From contig CAJSYZ010000001.1 of assembly GCA_910574455.1 (NCBI GenBank), positions 783,961 through 847,960 of the forward strand: 64,000 bases of DNA, in the 5' to 3' direction. The stretch comes from Trichaptum fuscoviolaceum. Lineage: Eukaryota > Basidiomycota > Agaricomycetes > Hymenochaetales > Trichaptaceae. The position numbers were made by a program, and so were the translations under genes. Shown piece after piece: positions 44,197 to 58,651 of the stretch. Position 1 is the stretch's first letter, and each line of letters starts with the position of its first letter. A model generated the notes under the pieces. It saw only the letters and a list, made by a program, of their open reading frames with translations. It searched no databases and was not told the DNA's origin.

Positions 44197-45345
44197 TTAA
44201 TTTGGAAACCTCGCACAGACGTCCCTGTGCGAATAGAATGGAGTCGTCAAGCAGAATGTCTCCATGGTCATCAAAGCTGGAAAGTCAGAACGTCTCGCCG
44301 AAATTTTGTTGTGAATAAGAGAGATGATGTGCTTTCCTGTCACTTGAGGTGGTAATAGAATGCTGGTGAACTCTTCATCGAATATGCCGGTACCCTCCAA
44401 GCAGATGGCGAGATACTGGAGGTCGGGCGTATCGACTAAGCGAATTCGGGGTATGTTCGTTCGTATTATGAGGGTTTGTAGCTTGAACCCGTGTCGTTGT
44501 ATGAAAGCGGCTGAAGCAGATCTGGCGGTGTCAAAGTCGTATCGTAAAGGAAGCTCCTCTATGTCTAGGACACGGAGAGAAGGCAAAACCATGCGGGTGA
44601 AGTCCTCGATCATTTCACAGACCGAGAAGCGAAGCGTGTGGAGATGCGGGAAGTCAATGACGTCCTGCAGCATCTCTTCGGACGGCATGGTGGCCAGTTC
44701 CGTGAGATCCAGCACGACTAGGTTGTTGAATAGTCCGCTCAGGATATCCGCAGACGTTGTGCTGTGGAGAGGCATGAATCGCCAACATAGCACGCTCAGT
44801 TCAGTGCACAGCTGGACGTCGTGGACGAGAGAAACGGCGTCCTTCATCAACAATGAAATCGACAGATGCGTGAGGTTCTTCGCACAGCACCGCAGCAGAA
44901 CGGAGGCGGCGATATAGATAGGACCAGGCGAGGCGTCAGCGTTACTGCCGAGGCTGATGTCGAGCCTTCTCGTGTTCTTAGCGAGTAGCCCTGTTGACCC
45001 CTCTGGCTCCTGGCCGAAGATGATTGGTTCCGCTAGTGCATAAAGAGCCCGGGGGGTGCGAATCCAGATGTATTCGTAAAGCAAAGGCCTCGTCATCGCG
45101 CAAAGCTGCCTGGAGACGAGGCAGAGTGCACGCTTTGTAGCAATACATATTTTGTTATTGTCTTCTAGTTTCGTGCTTGAGGAGATGAAAGGGTTCCATG
45201 GGTTTGAATGATCCAGGTCTACGAAACTCCAGTCGAAGAGGGATAGTTTCGAAATTACTATAGCCAAGATTTCAGGAGGTAAAGTGGGAAGAGATAGAGC
45301 CTGTCGCTGTTCCATCTCGGCTCTGGGTCTCGCTTTTGAATGCAT
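44197..45345 (-). CDS. F-box-like protein, paralogue of the 26741-28270 gene
   Basis: Intronless 382-residue protein starting MHSKARPRAEMEQRQ; the internal Met eleven residues in is an alternative start. The F-box-like helix is LPTLPPEILAIVISKLSLFDWS (residues 19-40), then ATKRALCLVSRQLCAMTRPLLYEYIW, TRRLDISLGS and LTHLSISLLMKD. The same blocks occur in the same order in the plus-strand gene at 26741-28270, which is longer at the C-terminus. Leucine-rich stretches (LVVLDLTELATM, LHTLRFSVCEM, LRVLDIEELPL) continue to the end. A role in ubiquitin ligase substrate choice is inferred from the family. Confidence 0.7.
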   Translation of the reverse strand: MHSKARPRAEMEQRQALSLPTLPPEILAIVISKLSLFDWSFVDLDHSNPWNPFISSSTKLEDNNKICIATKRALCLVSRQLCAMTRPLLYEYIWIRTPRALYALAEPIIFGQEPEGSTGLLAKNTRRLDISLGSNADASPGPIYIAASVLLRCCAKNLTHLSISLLMKDAVSLVHDVQLCTELSVLCWRFMPLHSTTSADILSGLFNNLVVLDLTELATMPSEEMLQDVIDFPHLHTLRFSVCEMIEDFTRMVLPSLRVLDIEELPLRYDFDTARSASAAFIQRHGFKLQTLIIRTNIPRIRLVDTPDLQYLAICLEGTGIFDEEFTSILLPPQVTGKHIISLIHNKISARRSDFPALMTMETFCLTTPFYSHRDVCARFPN

Positions 45346-46490
45346 GTCTTGCTCGACGATCCTATCCCATATAGTCGTCTTACATCAATATTCTGCCACC
45401 GAATGTGGACCGCCGATCGAAAAAAAACTCACATAGCTCAACAGCCTGCTCTAATCGACATAAACCATCATTTTACGAGATTTTGGGCTCGGACAACAAC
45501 ATCAGATGAGTCCTTAAACGACAGTCTTTGTCCAGTGAGATCGATGAAATGCAAGTTGATAGAAGAAGAGGAAAGAGAAGAGCCGCCGAGTGATCATCTC
45601 TTGTTTGAACATGATTAGTAAGTGATGACTCGTCTGTTGTTCGAGAGTCTGCCTCGCCTCTCTCTTTCCTTCTCGATCAGCACTGACACTCTTAACATCG
45701 CAAACGTTGTTGTGCTCGTTATCTCACGCTGATACATCCTTCCCGGACAACAGACGGCGTAACCAGGTCTTCGTCGTATTTTCGTTGTCAAACTCCTGCC
45801 AGTGTCTTGCATTGCAAGGGTTTGAGCCTCTCTTGCGGCATTACATAGGTGTCTATGCACATCGCAGAATGTCTGTAAGAACATCTACAACAGAAACTCC
45901 GTGATAGGCCTGCCGGGGCTGGCTAATCATGTTAAGGTGTGCACTGACTGCATAATTCCGAATGCTACGGAATTATATGACTCCGCCATCGCCGAATTCT
46001 TTCTCCTCTGATTTTGCAACGTTCGGGTTTCGGATCTCAACCTGTTCGATGGAATGGAAAGAGCTAAGGACCTAAGCTGCGAGAATGTCTGTAGGAGTGT
46101 ATCTATAAGTGAGTGAGCATGTTCAGGAGTTTTATCCAAATTTCACTCATTTCGAGCGTCACTTCATTCGCCTTTCTGTTTAAGCCTCCATTCTCCATCA
46201 AAATCCGAAACTCATGTCTGGCTCACCATGATTGGGGCTGTATGAGAGCGTTTGCGCGAGAAGATATTCGGTGGCCTACGGATCATCGACACAGAGAACG
46301 CCTCTCAATTGCCGAAAGGGTCAATTACTTCTCGGTAGTCGACCATGGGGTAAACTCGTCTCATCACCAGTAGCCTCGCCTGTGTTCGTCAATGCCATTG
46401 ACAGTCCGTTTATGCCCTTGTCTACTATAAAAGCCCTCAATTGTTATCGTAGTGGCATTTCATCCACTTAACCAAATCATTTCCTCTGAC
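45346..46490. other. intergenic region
   Basis: About 1.1 kb between the F-box-like gene and the first acyltransferase. Open frames are short and overlap on both strands (45615-45884 minus against 45707-45904 plus), with no recognised content. The right end holds the acyltransferase promoter. Confidence 0.5.
46426..46433 (+). promoter_or_regulatory. TATA box of the first acyltransferase
   Basis: TATAAAAG about 60 bp upstream of the ATG at 46491, at a spacing usual for fungal core promoters. Confidence 0.55.
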
Positions 46491-48351
46491 ATGAGCGCAA
46501 AAAATGATTTCCTCTTTCATGAGGTGGAAGACGGTTCCTTCGTACGAAAGTGCTTCGGAATGGAATGGCTGACCGGGTGTACTTCGTGAGTGGACTACAG
46601 CTGATATATGTATATGAATAAAAATAGCTAATTGCAGCTGAGAACAGTGAGCACTTGGACGGCATGACGCATTTGACCGTCAGCGCTTCCGTCAAGGCTC
46701 CGGCTGGCTCATCGGTTGTTCAAATGAAGCGGAAGAGTAAGGAGGCATGGATCTCTCTTCGTCACGTTGTGCCAAGCTTGGCTTGCAAGTCGTTCCAGTG
46801 CAATGATAAGGAAGGTCATTACGCAAAACGATATGTTGTACCTAAAGGCGCTGAAGACATCGATGCATGGGTGTCCGAGACCGTCTTCTACTCAGAAGTG
46901 ATTACCACTCTCGAGAAGTCCCATAATGAGTTGAGAGATGGGCACTGGTGGCTACAGTCCTTGAACAAATATGTAGCGGAGTTGCATATCTCACCCACAA
47001 GCCAAGAGGACGAATGGCACCTCAGGTGCGCTTCTCTTGACTTCACCATATCATCAGGTGTCGCTGATTTACTTGTCGACTTTCAGCTTGAGCTGTGTAC
47101 ATAACAGTGGTGACGGGCGTAGTATCTTCCAAATTCTTGAACTCTACCTTGACTGTTTATCTGCGGCGTTCGAGACTAACGAGGACGCTACCCACAAGTT
47201 GTTTTGGGGCGACGAAGTTAATCGCCTCCCTCCATCTGCTTCTTTCATAAAGAATATTGTATCATCGGGGATTCCCCCAAGCCTAACGAACGACACACCC
47301 GTAGCGCCGGACAAAAGACAAGTACCTGCACCAGTATGTCACTGCTAGTATCATCAGAACAGCCTTTCTGATAGTTTGAATCAATCATAGAAACCTTGGC
47401 TCTATCCTCTGATAACAACAGGAAACGCCGGTGACCTTTCTCGAATAATCAAGTTTTCGGCTAGTGAGACTGCGCAACTACATGCTATTGCGAAGGCGAA
47501 GGGTCGGACTATGACCCATCTACTCACAGCTCTCACTGTGGTGGCAAACGCGGAGGCTGCATTTAAAGCAGCTAGCGAAGTAGGCATCGAACGCTTTAGA
47601 GAAATATTGACGACATTTGAAGCTGCGACACATTATCCGACTGCTTTGAACTTCATAAACCATGTAAGCCCATTCACTGAGTAGTCGGGGAAACCTACAG
47701 ACTGACTAAATTATCCCAGCGCCATAAACTTCCTGGGGGGTATGACTCCTTTAAATCTCGGATGTGCTCGCCTCTCGTCGCGTACGACGGTACGCCTCTC
47801 CTATTCTCTCTTTCGGGCGTCAAAAAGCTATTGAAGATGGACGGAGAGAAGTGTTCGGTTTCGAAAGTGGTTGATATGGATGCATTCTGGGACTTGCTCG
47901 TAGGAGAAGTCGCTGATGTTTGGAGTGGAGTGGACGTAAGTGGCTTCCGCGTACTGAAGGCGACGACCCAATCCCTTACCTCTCTTTATCGATGTAGACG
48001 AGTTTGGAAGCATACCACTCGCGCGATCGTGCTATACACGATGGCCTCGGACAAAATGGGTTCGACCCGGGAGCATTCCACGGGCCGTTTGGGATTGTAT
48101 CGTCCATCGGTGATCTCGGTCGTCTAAACATCCTGAATGATTATCTCCCAGCTACGTCTGGAAAGGAGAAATTGAGGGTCACAGACCTGATCTTCGGGAT
48201 ACGTCTGCGCATCCCGTGCTTCACGATCATGGCGCACCAATACAACGGAGAACTTTCCTGCCTATTTCTCATAGCTTCCGAATTCACTACGAGGGAGGCA
48301 TTCCAGTTCTCAACTGTCGCTTTCGAAGAATGGGCGAGGATACTACTTTGA
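46491..48351 (+). CDS. CoA-dependent acyltransferase-like protein (condensation/AATase fold), copy 1
   Basis: Predicted two-domain acyltransferase of the condensation/BAHD-like superfamily, closest in pattern to fungal alcohol or sesquiterpenoid O-acetyltransferases. The start at 46491 gives MSAKNDFLFHEVEDGSFVRK. Exon 2 has AWISLRHVVPSLACK. After an intron (47026-47086) the active-site motif HNSGDG (HXXXDG) appears in SCVHNSGDGRSIFQ, with the catalytic His and structural Asp intact. Later blocks are RHKLPGGYDSFKS, GTPLLFSLSGVKKLL, and GPFGIVSSIGDLGRLNILNDYL. The stop is at 48349-48351. Six or so introns and about 485 residues. A tandem paralogue follows at 49206. No other biosynthetic genes flank the pair, so the substrate is open. 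Confidence 0.72.
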
Positions 48352-49205
48352 CAAGTAATCGTTGTACTCTTCTCCAGTCTGTCAAGCTAATGGTTGCCAG
48401 CATCAGATATTTTTTTCTGCGTTTAAAGTTCTGGAATGTCAAGCCAATTGCGGAATGAAAATGTGGAAGCCTCAGCTATGAGCTCTGGATGGATGTTGGC
48501 CAACTTGAACGACCATCGCTTGAACAAGGAGTTGCGCTCAACCATCATATCCCCATTAACCTCAAGCTTGAATCCAACGTCATGCTTGGTCCTTAGTCAC
48601 CTTGTTACTTAACAGGCCGACCTTCCGTTAGTGAGATAAGACCGTGGCCTCTGTCTGCGTCTGAACAAACTCTAATAGGTCATCGGTCGAGCTCAGACGG
48701 CTGTGCCTAATTCTCCTATTCCTATTTCGAACACACCTCGAACACACCTTCGAAAAAAGAATGTACTCTTGAGTCCACGGCGCCTCATCGAAACTGACTG
48801 TCAACAATTCTCGACCTACGGGTACTAACTTAAAGGTCATGGCTGATGAACCAAGGTTAAACGGGGCCCCTCTTTCTGGAGATTATTTTCCTATGGTCAA
48901 ATCTATGGTGGAAATGATGGTTATACCTGTGTATTTTGGAGTCCTGTCCATGCAGGAAATAGGTTGCAACAGTGAGTACATATGCCAGGCCATCCTACTC
49001 TCGTCTAAGTTGCTTACATTAACAAACTGAGAGTTCCTGAATAATTCTAACGACAAACCTTCTTTCATCTGACCAGGAAGTTATAAAGTAGGGACTTCAG
49101 ATCGAGTGTTCACTGACGTACTTACGGCTCCCCGTACAAACCTGACTCGTGTTTTCGAACATCTTTTAACTGAGAGCAATCGCTAGCATCAGTCTACTTT
49201 TCGAC
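48352..49205. other. intergenic region between the acyltransferase copies
   Basis: About 0.85 kb. A TATAAA sequence at 49082-49087 lies about 120 bp upstream of the second acyltransferase start. A 63-residue plus-strand open frame at 48839 has no recognised content. No further copy of the acyltransferase is visible here. Confidence 0.45.
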
Positions 49206-51034
49206 ATGTCTGCAGAAGATTATATATTTCAGAAGTTTGAAGACGGTACTTTCGTTCGAAAGCTCTTCGGACAAGAATCATTGCTAGCAACAGCAGCGTG
49301 AGTGGATTGTTATAAAAGATCCGCTTCCTTTTTGACATTATCTTCCAGAGAGGACATGGATGGAGCGCACCACTTAACTATTAGCGCTTCCGTTGCAATG
49401 CCTCGTGGTTACCAGAAGGAGAGGATCATGGAGAAAGCTAAACTAGCATGGATCGCGCTTCGATATCAAGCCCCGACAATTGCTTGTAGAGGTTTCTGGT
49501 TCTCCGACGGACAGAAGGATCCTGCCCTTCGATACATCATACCTCGTTCACAGGATGATGTGGAACGATGGGTGTCGGGTACTACGTTTTTCAGCAACGA
49601 AGTCAAGCCGTTCAGCCAGTGCCACAATGATTTAAAGGACAAACTATACTGGCGGCCATCAGCAGAAGAGTATTGTGCTACATTACATGCTTCTGCGCTG
49701 GGAAACGAGGATGAATGGCAATTCAGGTAAGGTTTCCTGATATCCATAAACTGTCTGTTCTCTACTGATGACTCGATTGTAGCATAAGCATTGCTCTTCT
49801 ACGTCTGACGGCCGTGGTTCCTTCCAGCTTATGGAGTTATTCCTAGACTACATACGCGATTACCTGAAGGCGGATGGCGATCCTACTGAAACATTCGCTT
49901 GGGGAAACGAAGTTAGTCGTCTCACTCCACCTGGGGCCTTCGTACCTTCGATTGTAGCCACAGGCAAACCTCCAAATATACACACTGCAGTTCCAGCAGG
50001 CTTTGGGGAAGGGCCCGAACCGGTTCGTACACACCGTTTTTCCTCATACAAAGGGGTAAAACTCAATATATTTAGGCAGTTTGGATGTTTCCTATGCCTC
50101 CAACGGGGAATACCGGAGATGCTTCGCACCTTCTCAAGCTCGCTCCGGAGGTCGCCACTAAGATTCACAATGTGACCAAAGCCCATGGTCGCACTGTAAC
50201 TCAAAGTCTCTCCGCGCTCGTCGTGCTTGCGTATGCCGAGGCTGCAATTCGGTCTTCAATTCAAGAGAGTGATGAACGCTTTGATGAGGTGATAGCATCT
50301 TATGAAAAAGCAGAATACCATAAGATTGTTATAAGCCCTGCGAGCCACGTTAGTTCTTTCTGATACATAGTTGATCTAATGTCACTGACACGAACTTTCC
50401 AGCGTCATAATCTTCCGGGTGGATATGACTCGATACGATCACCTACTAGTTCGCCGTTGTTCGTTGTGGATGGCGGGTCGCTCCTTATTCCTTTGGAGGG
50501 TGTCAAGAAGCTCCTCAAAATTGACAAAGAGAAGAAAGAAGTCACAAGAACCGATAACATTGATGCTTTCTGGGACCTGCTTGTGCCGGGGGTTGTGGAT
50601 GCATGGAAAACGTTTGACGTGAGTGGTGCTTTGCATTTCTATTGAATATACCTGCAACCTCTTTGGTACAGGCAAGCTTCGAATGCTACCCTCCACATGC
50701 TATCTTCCATCAGTATGCAATCGATAATGGTCTCTTTGATCCTATGGAATTCTTCCGTGGACCATATACACTTGTGTCTTCTCTCGGTAATCTCGATAGC
50801 CTCAACATTTTGACCTCATACCTTCCGTCGAATTCCTCGCCAGGTGGGGATGGCATGACTGTTAGTGATATAATATTCAGTCTACGCAACCGAGGAATGG
50901 GCTTTTCGTGCTTAGCCTATCAATTCAATGGTACATTGACTTGCAACTTTAGCTCACCACTGGCGAAGACATCTCAGGGAATGTTTGATGTAACAATAGA
51001 TGCTTTCAAGGGTTGGATCGAAGTAATTTTTTGA
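49206..51034 (+). CDS. acyltransferase-like protein, tandem copy 2, with a reading-frame break at the active-site segment
   Basis: Paralogue of the 46491-48351 gene with the same exon plan: MSAEDYIFQKFEDGTFVRKLFG (exon 1), AWIALRYQAPTIACRG (exon 2), LPGGYDSIRSP, GSLLIPLEGVKKLLK, GPYTLVSSLGNLDSLNILTSYL and the end at 51034. The donor at 49727 leaves phase 2, but every acceptor candidate (AG at 49781-49782, 49787-49788 and 49826-49827) puts the next exon, whose frame reads SDGRGSFQLMELFLDY, out of frame. From the first acceptor to the conserved Asp-Gly codons this copy has 24 bases where copy 1 has 25, and the HXXXDG His is not readable. Either a one-base loss inactivated it or the base call is wrong. 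All other blocks look intact. Confidence 0.65.
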
Positions 51035-51187
51035 ATTTTCATTTATACGATAATCTGGGTGGTAGATTTTTCACTTTTCATACTGGATTGTAGGTGTACA
51101 TTGAATCCACAACAAGCATATGCGATTTTTTTTTCTGTCATGCCCATCACATGTCCCGGCGCTATCTGGATATATGGGATCTGGGTT

Positions 51188-52818
51188 TTAATTCATGTCT
51201 ATTGCAGGTGACCACGCAATCTTTTCGACAGGTAGGTGATCCAATAGGTAGTTCCTTGAAATTTCTGGGCACCCGATAATCTCTAGTTTATCCAAACTGT
51301 GACACAGCTGCGTACCGTCCGGGTTAACGTGCACGAGTAGAAGGTCGAGAAATGTGTGCACTCCAGATCTACATCCCTTGATCGTCAAATTTCGAAGGCG
51401 CAATGTGCGGGTGGCCAAGATCCGAGGGTTGGGGGAGCAGATGTCGGGGGCGTGGATATGGAGGGTTTTCATATGCGGGAATTCGAGTAGATCGTCCATT
51501 GATACGAGGTCCTTGCTCCTGTTAAGGTGGAGAGATTCAACAATGACTACGGCGTGCTCTAAAGATGGGAAGCGATGCTTTGTAGAAAAGCGCCATGTAT
51601 GGCCCGGGTAGAAAATGGCAGTAATCCAAAATTGCATTTCTACCTCCACTGTAGCTTTGACGCAAACACTTCGCACGTTCGTCATGATGAGCTTATTCAA
51701 AAACAACTTGAGGCGATTATCGTCGGTATCCCCGGACAACTCTATGTTGAACCGTATAAGATGCGGAAATTGACAATCGGGGGAGGATTCAATGCCTGAT
51801 ACAGTGTTTAGCTCTATGGATCCAAAGGATAAAGATAGATCTTGAAGGTTATGCATGAAGCTTAGTCGGTTAAGCAGACGAGAAGCGTCGACCATTGCTC
51901 CGGGGGGCGGCGCTTTGTACCGGAGTTCAAACGATGAGAGGTTGGCTGCGACGTCCTGGGGTAGAATGCATGTCGTGTTCGAGAGACGGAGATGCCGAAG
52001 TGCTGGGAAAATAAATGTAGAGCCAAGATCCAATTTCGCTGAAAAATACCTGTCGAAAGGCACGTCGATGATCATGGCTCGAAGATTAGGGCAGAATATC
52101 TTTTCCTTGTCCCCTGTAAGCAGTAGAAGGTCCTCGCCGAGTCCCATGGTGTCCCGCATGATAACATTCGTCCATCTTTGACTAAAAGGCAGGACTTCCC
52201 TCCTATACCACTGCGTCATACCAGACCCTAAGAACACTGTTATTCCCACGTCAGAGCTTCTCTCCAAAAAGAGCTTGAACTTCATCTTTCGTGTGTAAGG
52301 TAAAGAGGACCACAGTCCAGGTAGCCGTAATGCTACATCTCTGAACCGTCGGTTCACAGACGCGAGAGCAAGAGTGCTCACTGTTTGCATTCTCTTGGGA
52401 TCGACGGCTTCTTCTAAGATCGAGGCAAGGATCTCATCGGGTAGCGACTGGATACCATCATGCAAAATCAACGGGCTAAGGGCATCCGTAATCTTATATA
52501 TGGAGTATTCCACGCAGGCTTGTATGGATCGAAGGGTGCTACCGAACTCCTTGAGTTGACTTAGGATATCCTTCCCCTCTCGTATACGTAGTCTCGATAG
52601 ATCTATATCATCATATTCACTAAAACGAGGTTTTGTTACGACTGATAACATAGCGATGAAAAGAATGGCTCACACCGTCTCGCAGTTGAATCCAAGCGCG
52701 GGATTCTTCGTCAACTGTCCGCAAAGAGCGCGAGTATGGCCTTCGCAGGTTGCAATGTCCTTTAACAGTGCATAGACATCAATGCTCGATTCTTTGGAAT
52801 GTGTTTCGCCGGTCGTCA
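51188..52818 (-). CDS. F-box protein with LRR-like region, tandem copy A
   Basis: Two-exon gene. Exon 1 starts at 52816-52818 (MTTGETHSKESSIDV) and has YALLKDIATCEGHTRALCGQL; a GT-AG intron follows within 52620-52675, and a long second exon opens EYDDIDLSRLRIREGKDILSQL. The F-box is SLPDEILASILEEAV, followed by LALASVNRRFRDVALRLPGLWSSL, the standard mushroom F-box context. Leucine-rich segments run to the C-terminus (LRHLRLSNTTCIL, LQDLSLSFGSIEL, LRNLTIKGC, LDKLEIIGCPEI), ending AWSPAIDMN. About 520 residues. A close paralogue lies directly upstream (53247-54884) and a decayed third copy is at 59145-59702. A substrate-adaptor role in SCF ligases is inferred. Confidence 0.78.
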
Positions 52819-53246
52819 TTTGTGTCGTTAGTTGAGTTGCTCATACGGACGATAATCTGCCTCGGATCGATCACGATGAAGCCACGTGGCAAATACCACC
52901 TTCAATGCACCGGGTCCGAGCTGCCAATGAGTGGAGAGCGGTTCTAACCAGGGTTCTTCACTGCTAGGAAGAGATAATCTGGCTTGTTGCACAGAAAATC
53001 GTAAAATATGTGCACTGCTCTCCGCAAGAACAAGATTGAGTATGAGACGCGACTTGGAATAAGTCTCAAAAAGTAGCTGGCCCGGTCATTGCCCGGATGG
53101 AGTCACTAGTGACCAGGCTAGGCTGCTTCGAAACCAGGTCTGAGCAGTGCGTATTAGAATCTACAACATATACGATTTTTTCACTGTCATCACCATCACA
53201 CGTTCAAGCGGTCGCCAGTGCGTAGTATCTGAGTATATGTATTGGA
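52819..53246. other. intergenic spacer of the F-box tandem repeat
   Basis: The 52819-53025 part is the upstream sequence of copy A and matches upstream sequence of copy B (54885-55110) and of the decayed copy (59703-59893), with GAAGCCACGTGG-like and TGCTAGGAAG-like landmarks. The 53140-53246 part matches the region downstream of copy A (about 51090-51187), so the duplicated unit includes both flanks. A short hairpin repeat (TGACCAGGCTAGG...CCAGGTCT) sits at 53094-53136. Confidence 0.6.
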
Positions 53247-54884
53247 TCATGGCTCATAATTTCCGTCTACTGCAGGTGACCATCCAATCTTTTCAACAGG
53301 TAAGTGATCCAATAGGTAGTTCTTTGAAATCTCCGGACACCCGATAATCTCCAGTTTCCCCAAATTACGGCAAAACTGCGTACCGTCCGGGTTAACGTGC
53401 ATAAGCAGTTGGTCAAGAAATTTGTGCACTCCAAATTTACATCCCTTTATCGTCAGAGTTCGAAGGCGCAATGTGCGAGTGTCCATTTTTCGAGGGTCCA
53501 GGAAATACATGTAGATGTCGGGGGCGTGAATATAGAGGGTCTTCATATGCGGAAATCCGAGTAGATTATCCATGAATAAGAAAAGCTTGTTTCTGTTACG
53601 GTAGAGAGGTTCGACGATGATCACGACGTCCTCTAAAGATGGAAAGCGAGGCTCGAGGTTTTCAAGAAGGCGGTGTGTGGGATGGAAGATGGTACTAATC
53701 CATGAATGCGTTTCTTCCTCCACTGTAAGTTTGACGAAAACATTTTGCACATTGGTCATGATGAGCTTGTCCAAGAATGACATGAGACAATCATCGTCCG
53801 TTTCCCCCGATAGCTCTATATTGAATCGTCTGAGATGCGGAAGGTAGCAGTCGGGGGAGTCTGGCTCAATGTCCAGCTCTATGGATTTAAAGGACAGAGA
53901 TAGCTCCCGAAGGTTTCGCATGAAGCTCAGTTGGCGAAGCAAGGGGAAAGTGGCGATCAGGTCTTGAGAAACGCGCTCTGATGCCTTAAACTGAAGTTCA
54001 AACGACATGAGCGATGCCGAGACGTCCTGAGATAGACTTGGCATGATATTTGAGATCTTGAGATGTTGCAGTGCGGGGAAAATGAAGGAAGAGCCCAGGC
54101 TTATAGAAGAATGCCGGTTATGGAGAAGGTCTACCGATATGGTTTGAACGTTAGGACAGACGATCTCCTGCTCGTCATCCGTGAGCTTCAGAACGCTGTT
54201 GGTGGATATTTTGGGATCGCAGATGATGACATTCCTCCATCTATAGCTGTGAGGCAGAATTTCTTTCATGTACCATTGCGGCGTAGCGGACCCCAAGAAC
54301 ACCGTTAAGCCCACTTCAGCACTTCTCTCTAGAAAGAGCTTCAACCTCGTCCTTCGTAAGTAAGATAAAGTAGACCATAAACCAGGTAGTCGTAACGCGA
54401 TGTGTCTGAACCGGCGGTTCACAGACGCAAGAGTGAGTGTGTTCCTTGTTTGCTGACTGGTAAGATCAACAACTTTTTCGAAGATCGAAGCGAGGATATC
54501 GTCCGGTAGTGACTTGATACCGTCATGCAAGACCAACGGATTAAGGGCATCCGTGATCTTATATCTGGAGTATTCCACACAGGCTTGTATGGATCGGAGA
54601 GCGCTACTGAAATCCTTTAGTCGACTTAGGAGTTCCTTCCCCTCACGGATACGTAGTTTCGATGCATCTATATCATTATAGTCGCTATAAACGATATCTG
54701 TTACGAATTATAGCATATCGAAGAAAGACATGACTCACACCATCTCGCAGTTGAATCCCAGTTTAGGATTGTCCTTCAATTGTCCGCAAAGAGCGCGAGT
54801 TTGGCCTTCGCAGACGGCAATGTCTTTCAATAATGCATGGACATCAATGCTTGATACTTTGAGATGGCTTTCGCTGGTCGTCAT
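53247..54884 (-). CDS. F-box protein with LRR-like region, tandem copy B
   Basis: Same structure as copy A. Exon 1 starts at 54882-54884 (MTTSESHLKVSSIDV, HALLKDIAVCEGQTRALCGQL); an intron (about 54682-54738) leads to DYNDIDASKLRIREGKELLSRL. The F-box is SLPDDILASIFEKVV, then LTLASVNRRFRHIALRLPGLWSTL. Conserved C-terminal blocks are LRTLTIKGCKFGVHKFL and LGKLEIIGCPEISKNYLLDHLPVEKI, ending GNYEP at 53247. About 520 residues with no frame breaks. The two copies clearly arose by a tandem duplication with a spacing of about 2.06 kb. The upstream flank ends next to the 55116-55389 inverted-repeat element. Confidence 0.78.
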
Positions 54885-55115
54885 AGTACGCGTCGTCAGT
54901 TGAGGTGTTACGCACGATAGGTTGCCTCGGATTCTTTGATCATTATGAAGCCACGTGGTAAATACCATTTTCAATTACTCCGGGTCGGAGAGCGGCCCTA
55001 CCAGGCTACCGTATGTACGTAGTAGATTGACCATAGAGGTCCTTCTACTACTGCTAGGAAGTGAAAATGCTTTTTGAAACTTGAAAGAGCCGTAAAATAA
55101 GTGGACTGGGTAGTA
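54885..55115. repeat. upstream flank shared by three F-box copies
   Basis: This flank aligns by eye with 52819-53025 and 59703-59893. Shared landmarks are TGCCTCGGAT-like text, ATGAAGCCACGTGG, ATACCA, GGGTC(G/C)GAG, CTGCTAGGAAG and GTAAAATAAGTG. All three homologies fade at the same point after GTG(G/T)ACTG or its equivalent, marking the outer limit of the duplicated unit. Confidence 0.6.
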
Positions 55116-55389
55116 TACTACTAGTAGTACATGGTAAGATAAAGGCGATACTTGTTGCGCTCAACCTCGGACTTGATGTTGCTTTCCTCCTTACTTCTCC
55201 CCACATCTAGAGCCATTGTACAATCTCAGCTGATGAGCTGCTATTAGCCCAGACATAGTGGAAGGTTTCGAAAGGATGTATAGAGCCGACCGAGGTTCAA
55301 GATGCAAGTCAAACTGCCGCAGCCTAGTAAAGGCAACTTGAAGTCAGATCCCGAGTTCAGGGCAGGTTTATCATGTACTACTAGTAGTA
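55116..55389. mobile_element. 274 bp MITE-like element with perfect 18 bp terminal inverted repeats
   Basis: TACTACTAGTAGTACATG at 55116-55133 and CATGTACTACTAGTAGTA at 55372-55389 are exact reverse complements. Each end also contains the 14 bp palindrome TACTACTAGTAGTA. The interior has no coding potential, as expected for a non-autonomous element. It lies between the F-box duplication limit and the XPB gene. No unambiguous target-site duplication is visible. Related TACTAGTA text occurs near 31551, 33349 and 33970. Confidence 0.5.
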
Positions 55390-55402
55390 GTAACTACTAC
55401 TA

Positions 55403-55437
55403 ATTACAAATACTAGTACATAGTATGTATTTGTAAT
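55403..55437. repeat. perfect 11 bp inverted repeat next to the MITE-like element
   Basis: ATTACAAATAC (55403-55413) and GTATTTGTAAT (55427-55437) are exact reverse complements separated by 13 nt. Immediately to the right of the 274 bp element and about 160 bp upstream of the XPB start. Confidence 0.55.
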
Positions 55438-55594
55438 CCTTCTTCAAGTTGAAGTCAAAGCCCTTCTCGCTCTCTCTCCTGACATCTTGACCATCTACCT
55501 GCGCCACGAAATTGTCCAAGAAAGGTGGAGGGACTTAAATTCTAATATACGGGCTTCGAGCCGTTTAACGTAGGAGGGTGATCACGAGGTGAGA

Positions 55595-58651
<3,057 letters not shown>

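Noticed and set aside
46491..51034. Acyltransferase pair as part of a sesquiterpenoid toxin pathway
   Set aside because: The family resemblance is broad, and no terpene synthase, P450 or transporter of such a pathway is adjacent.
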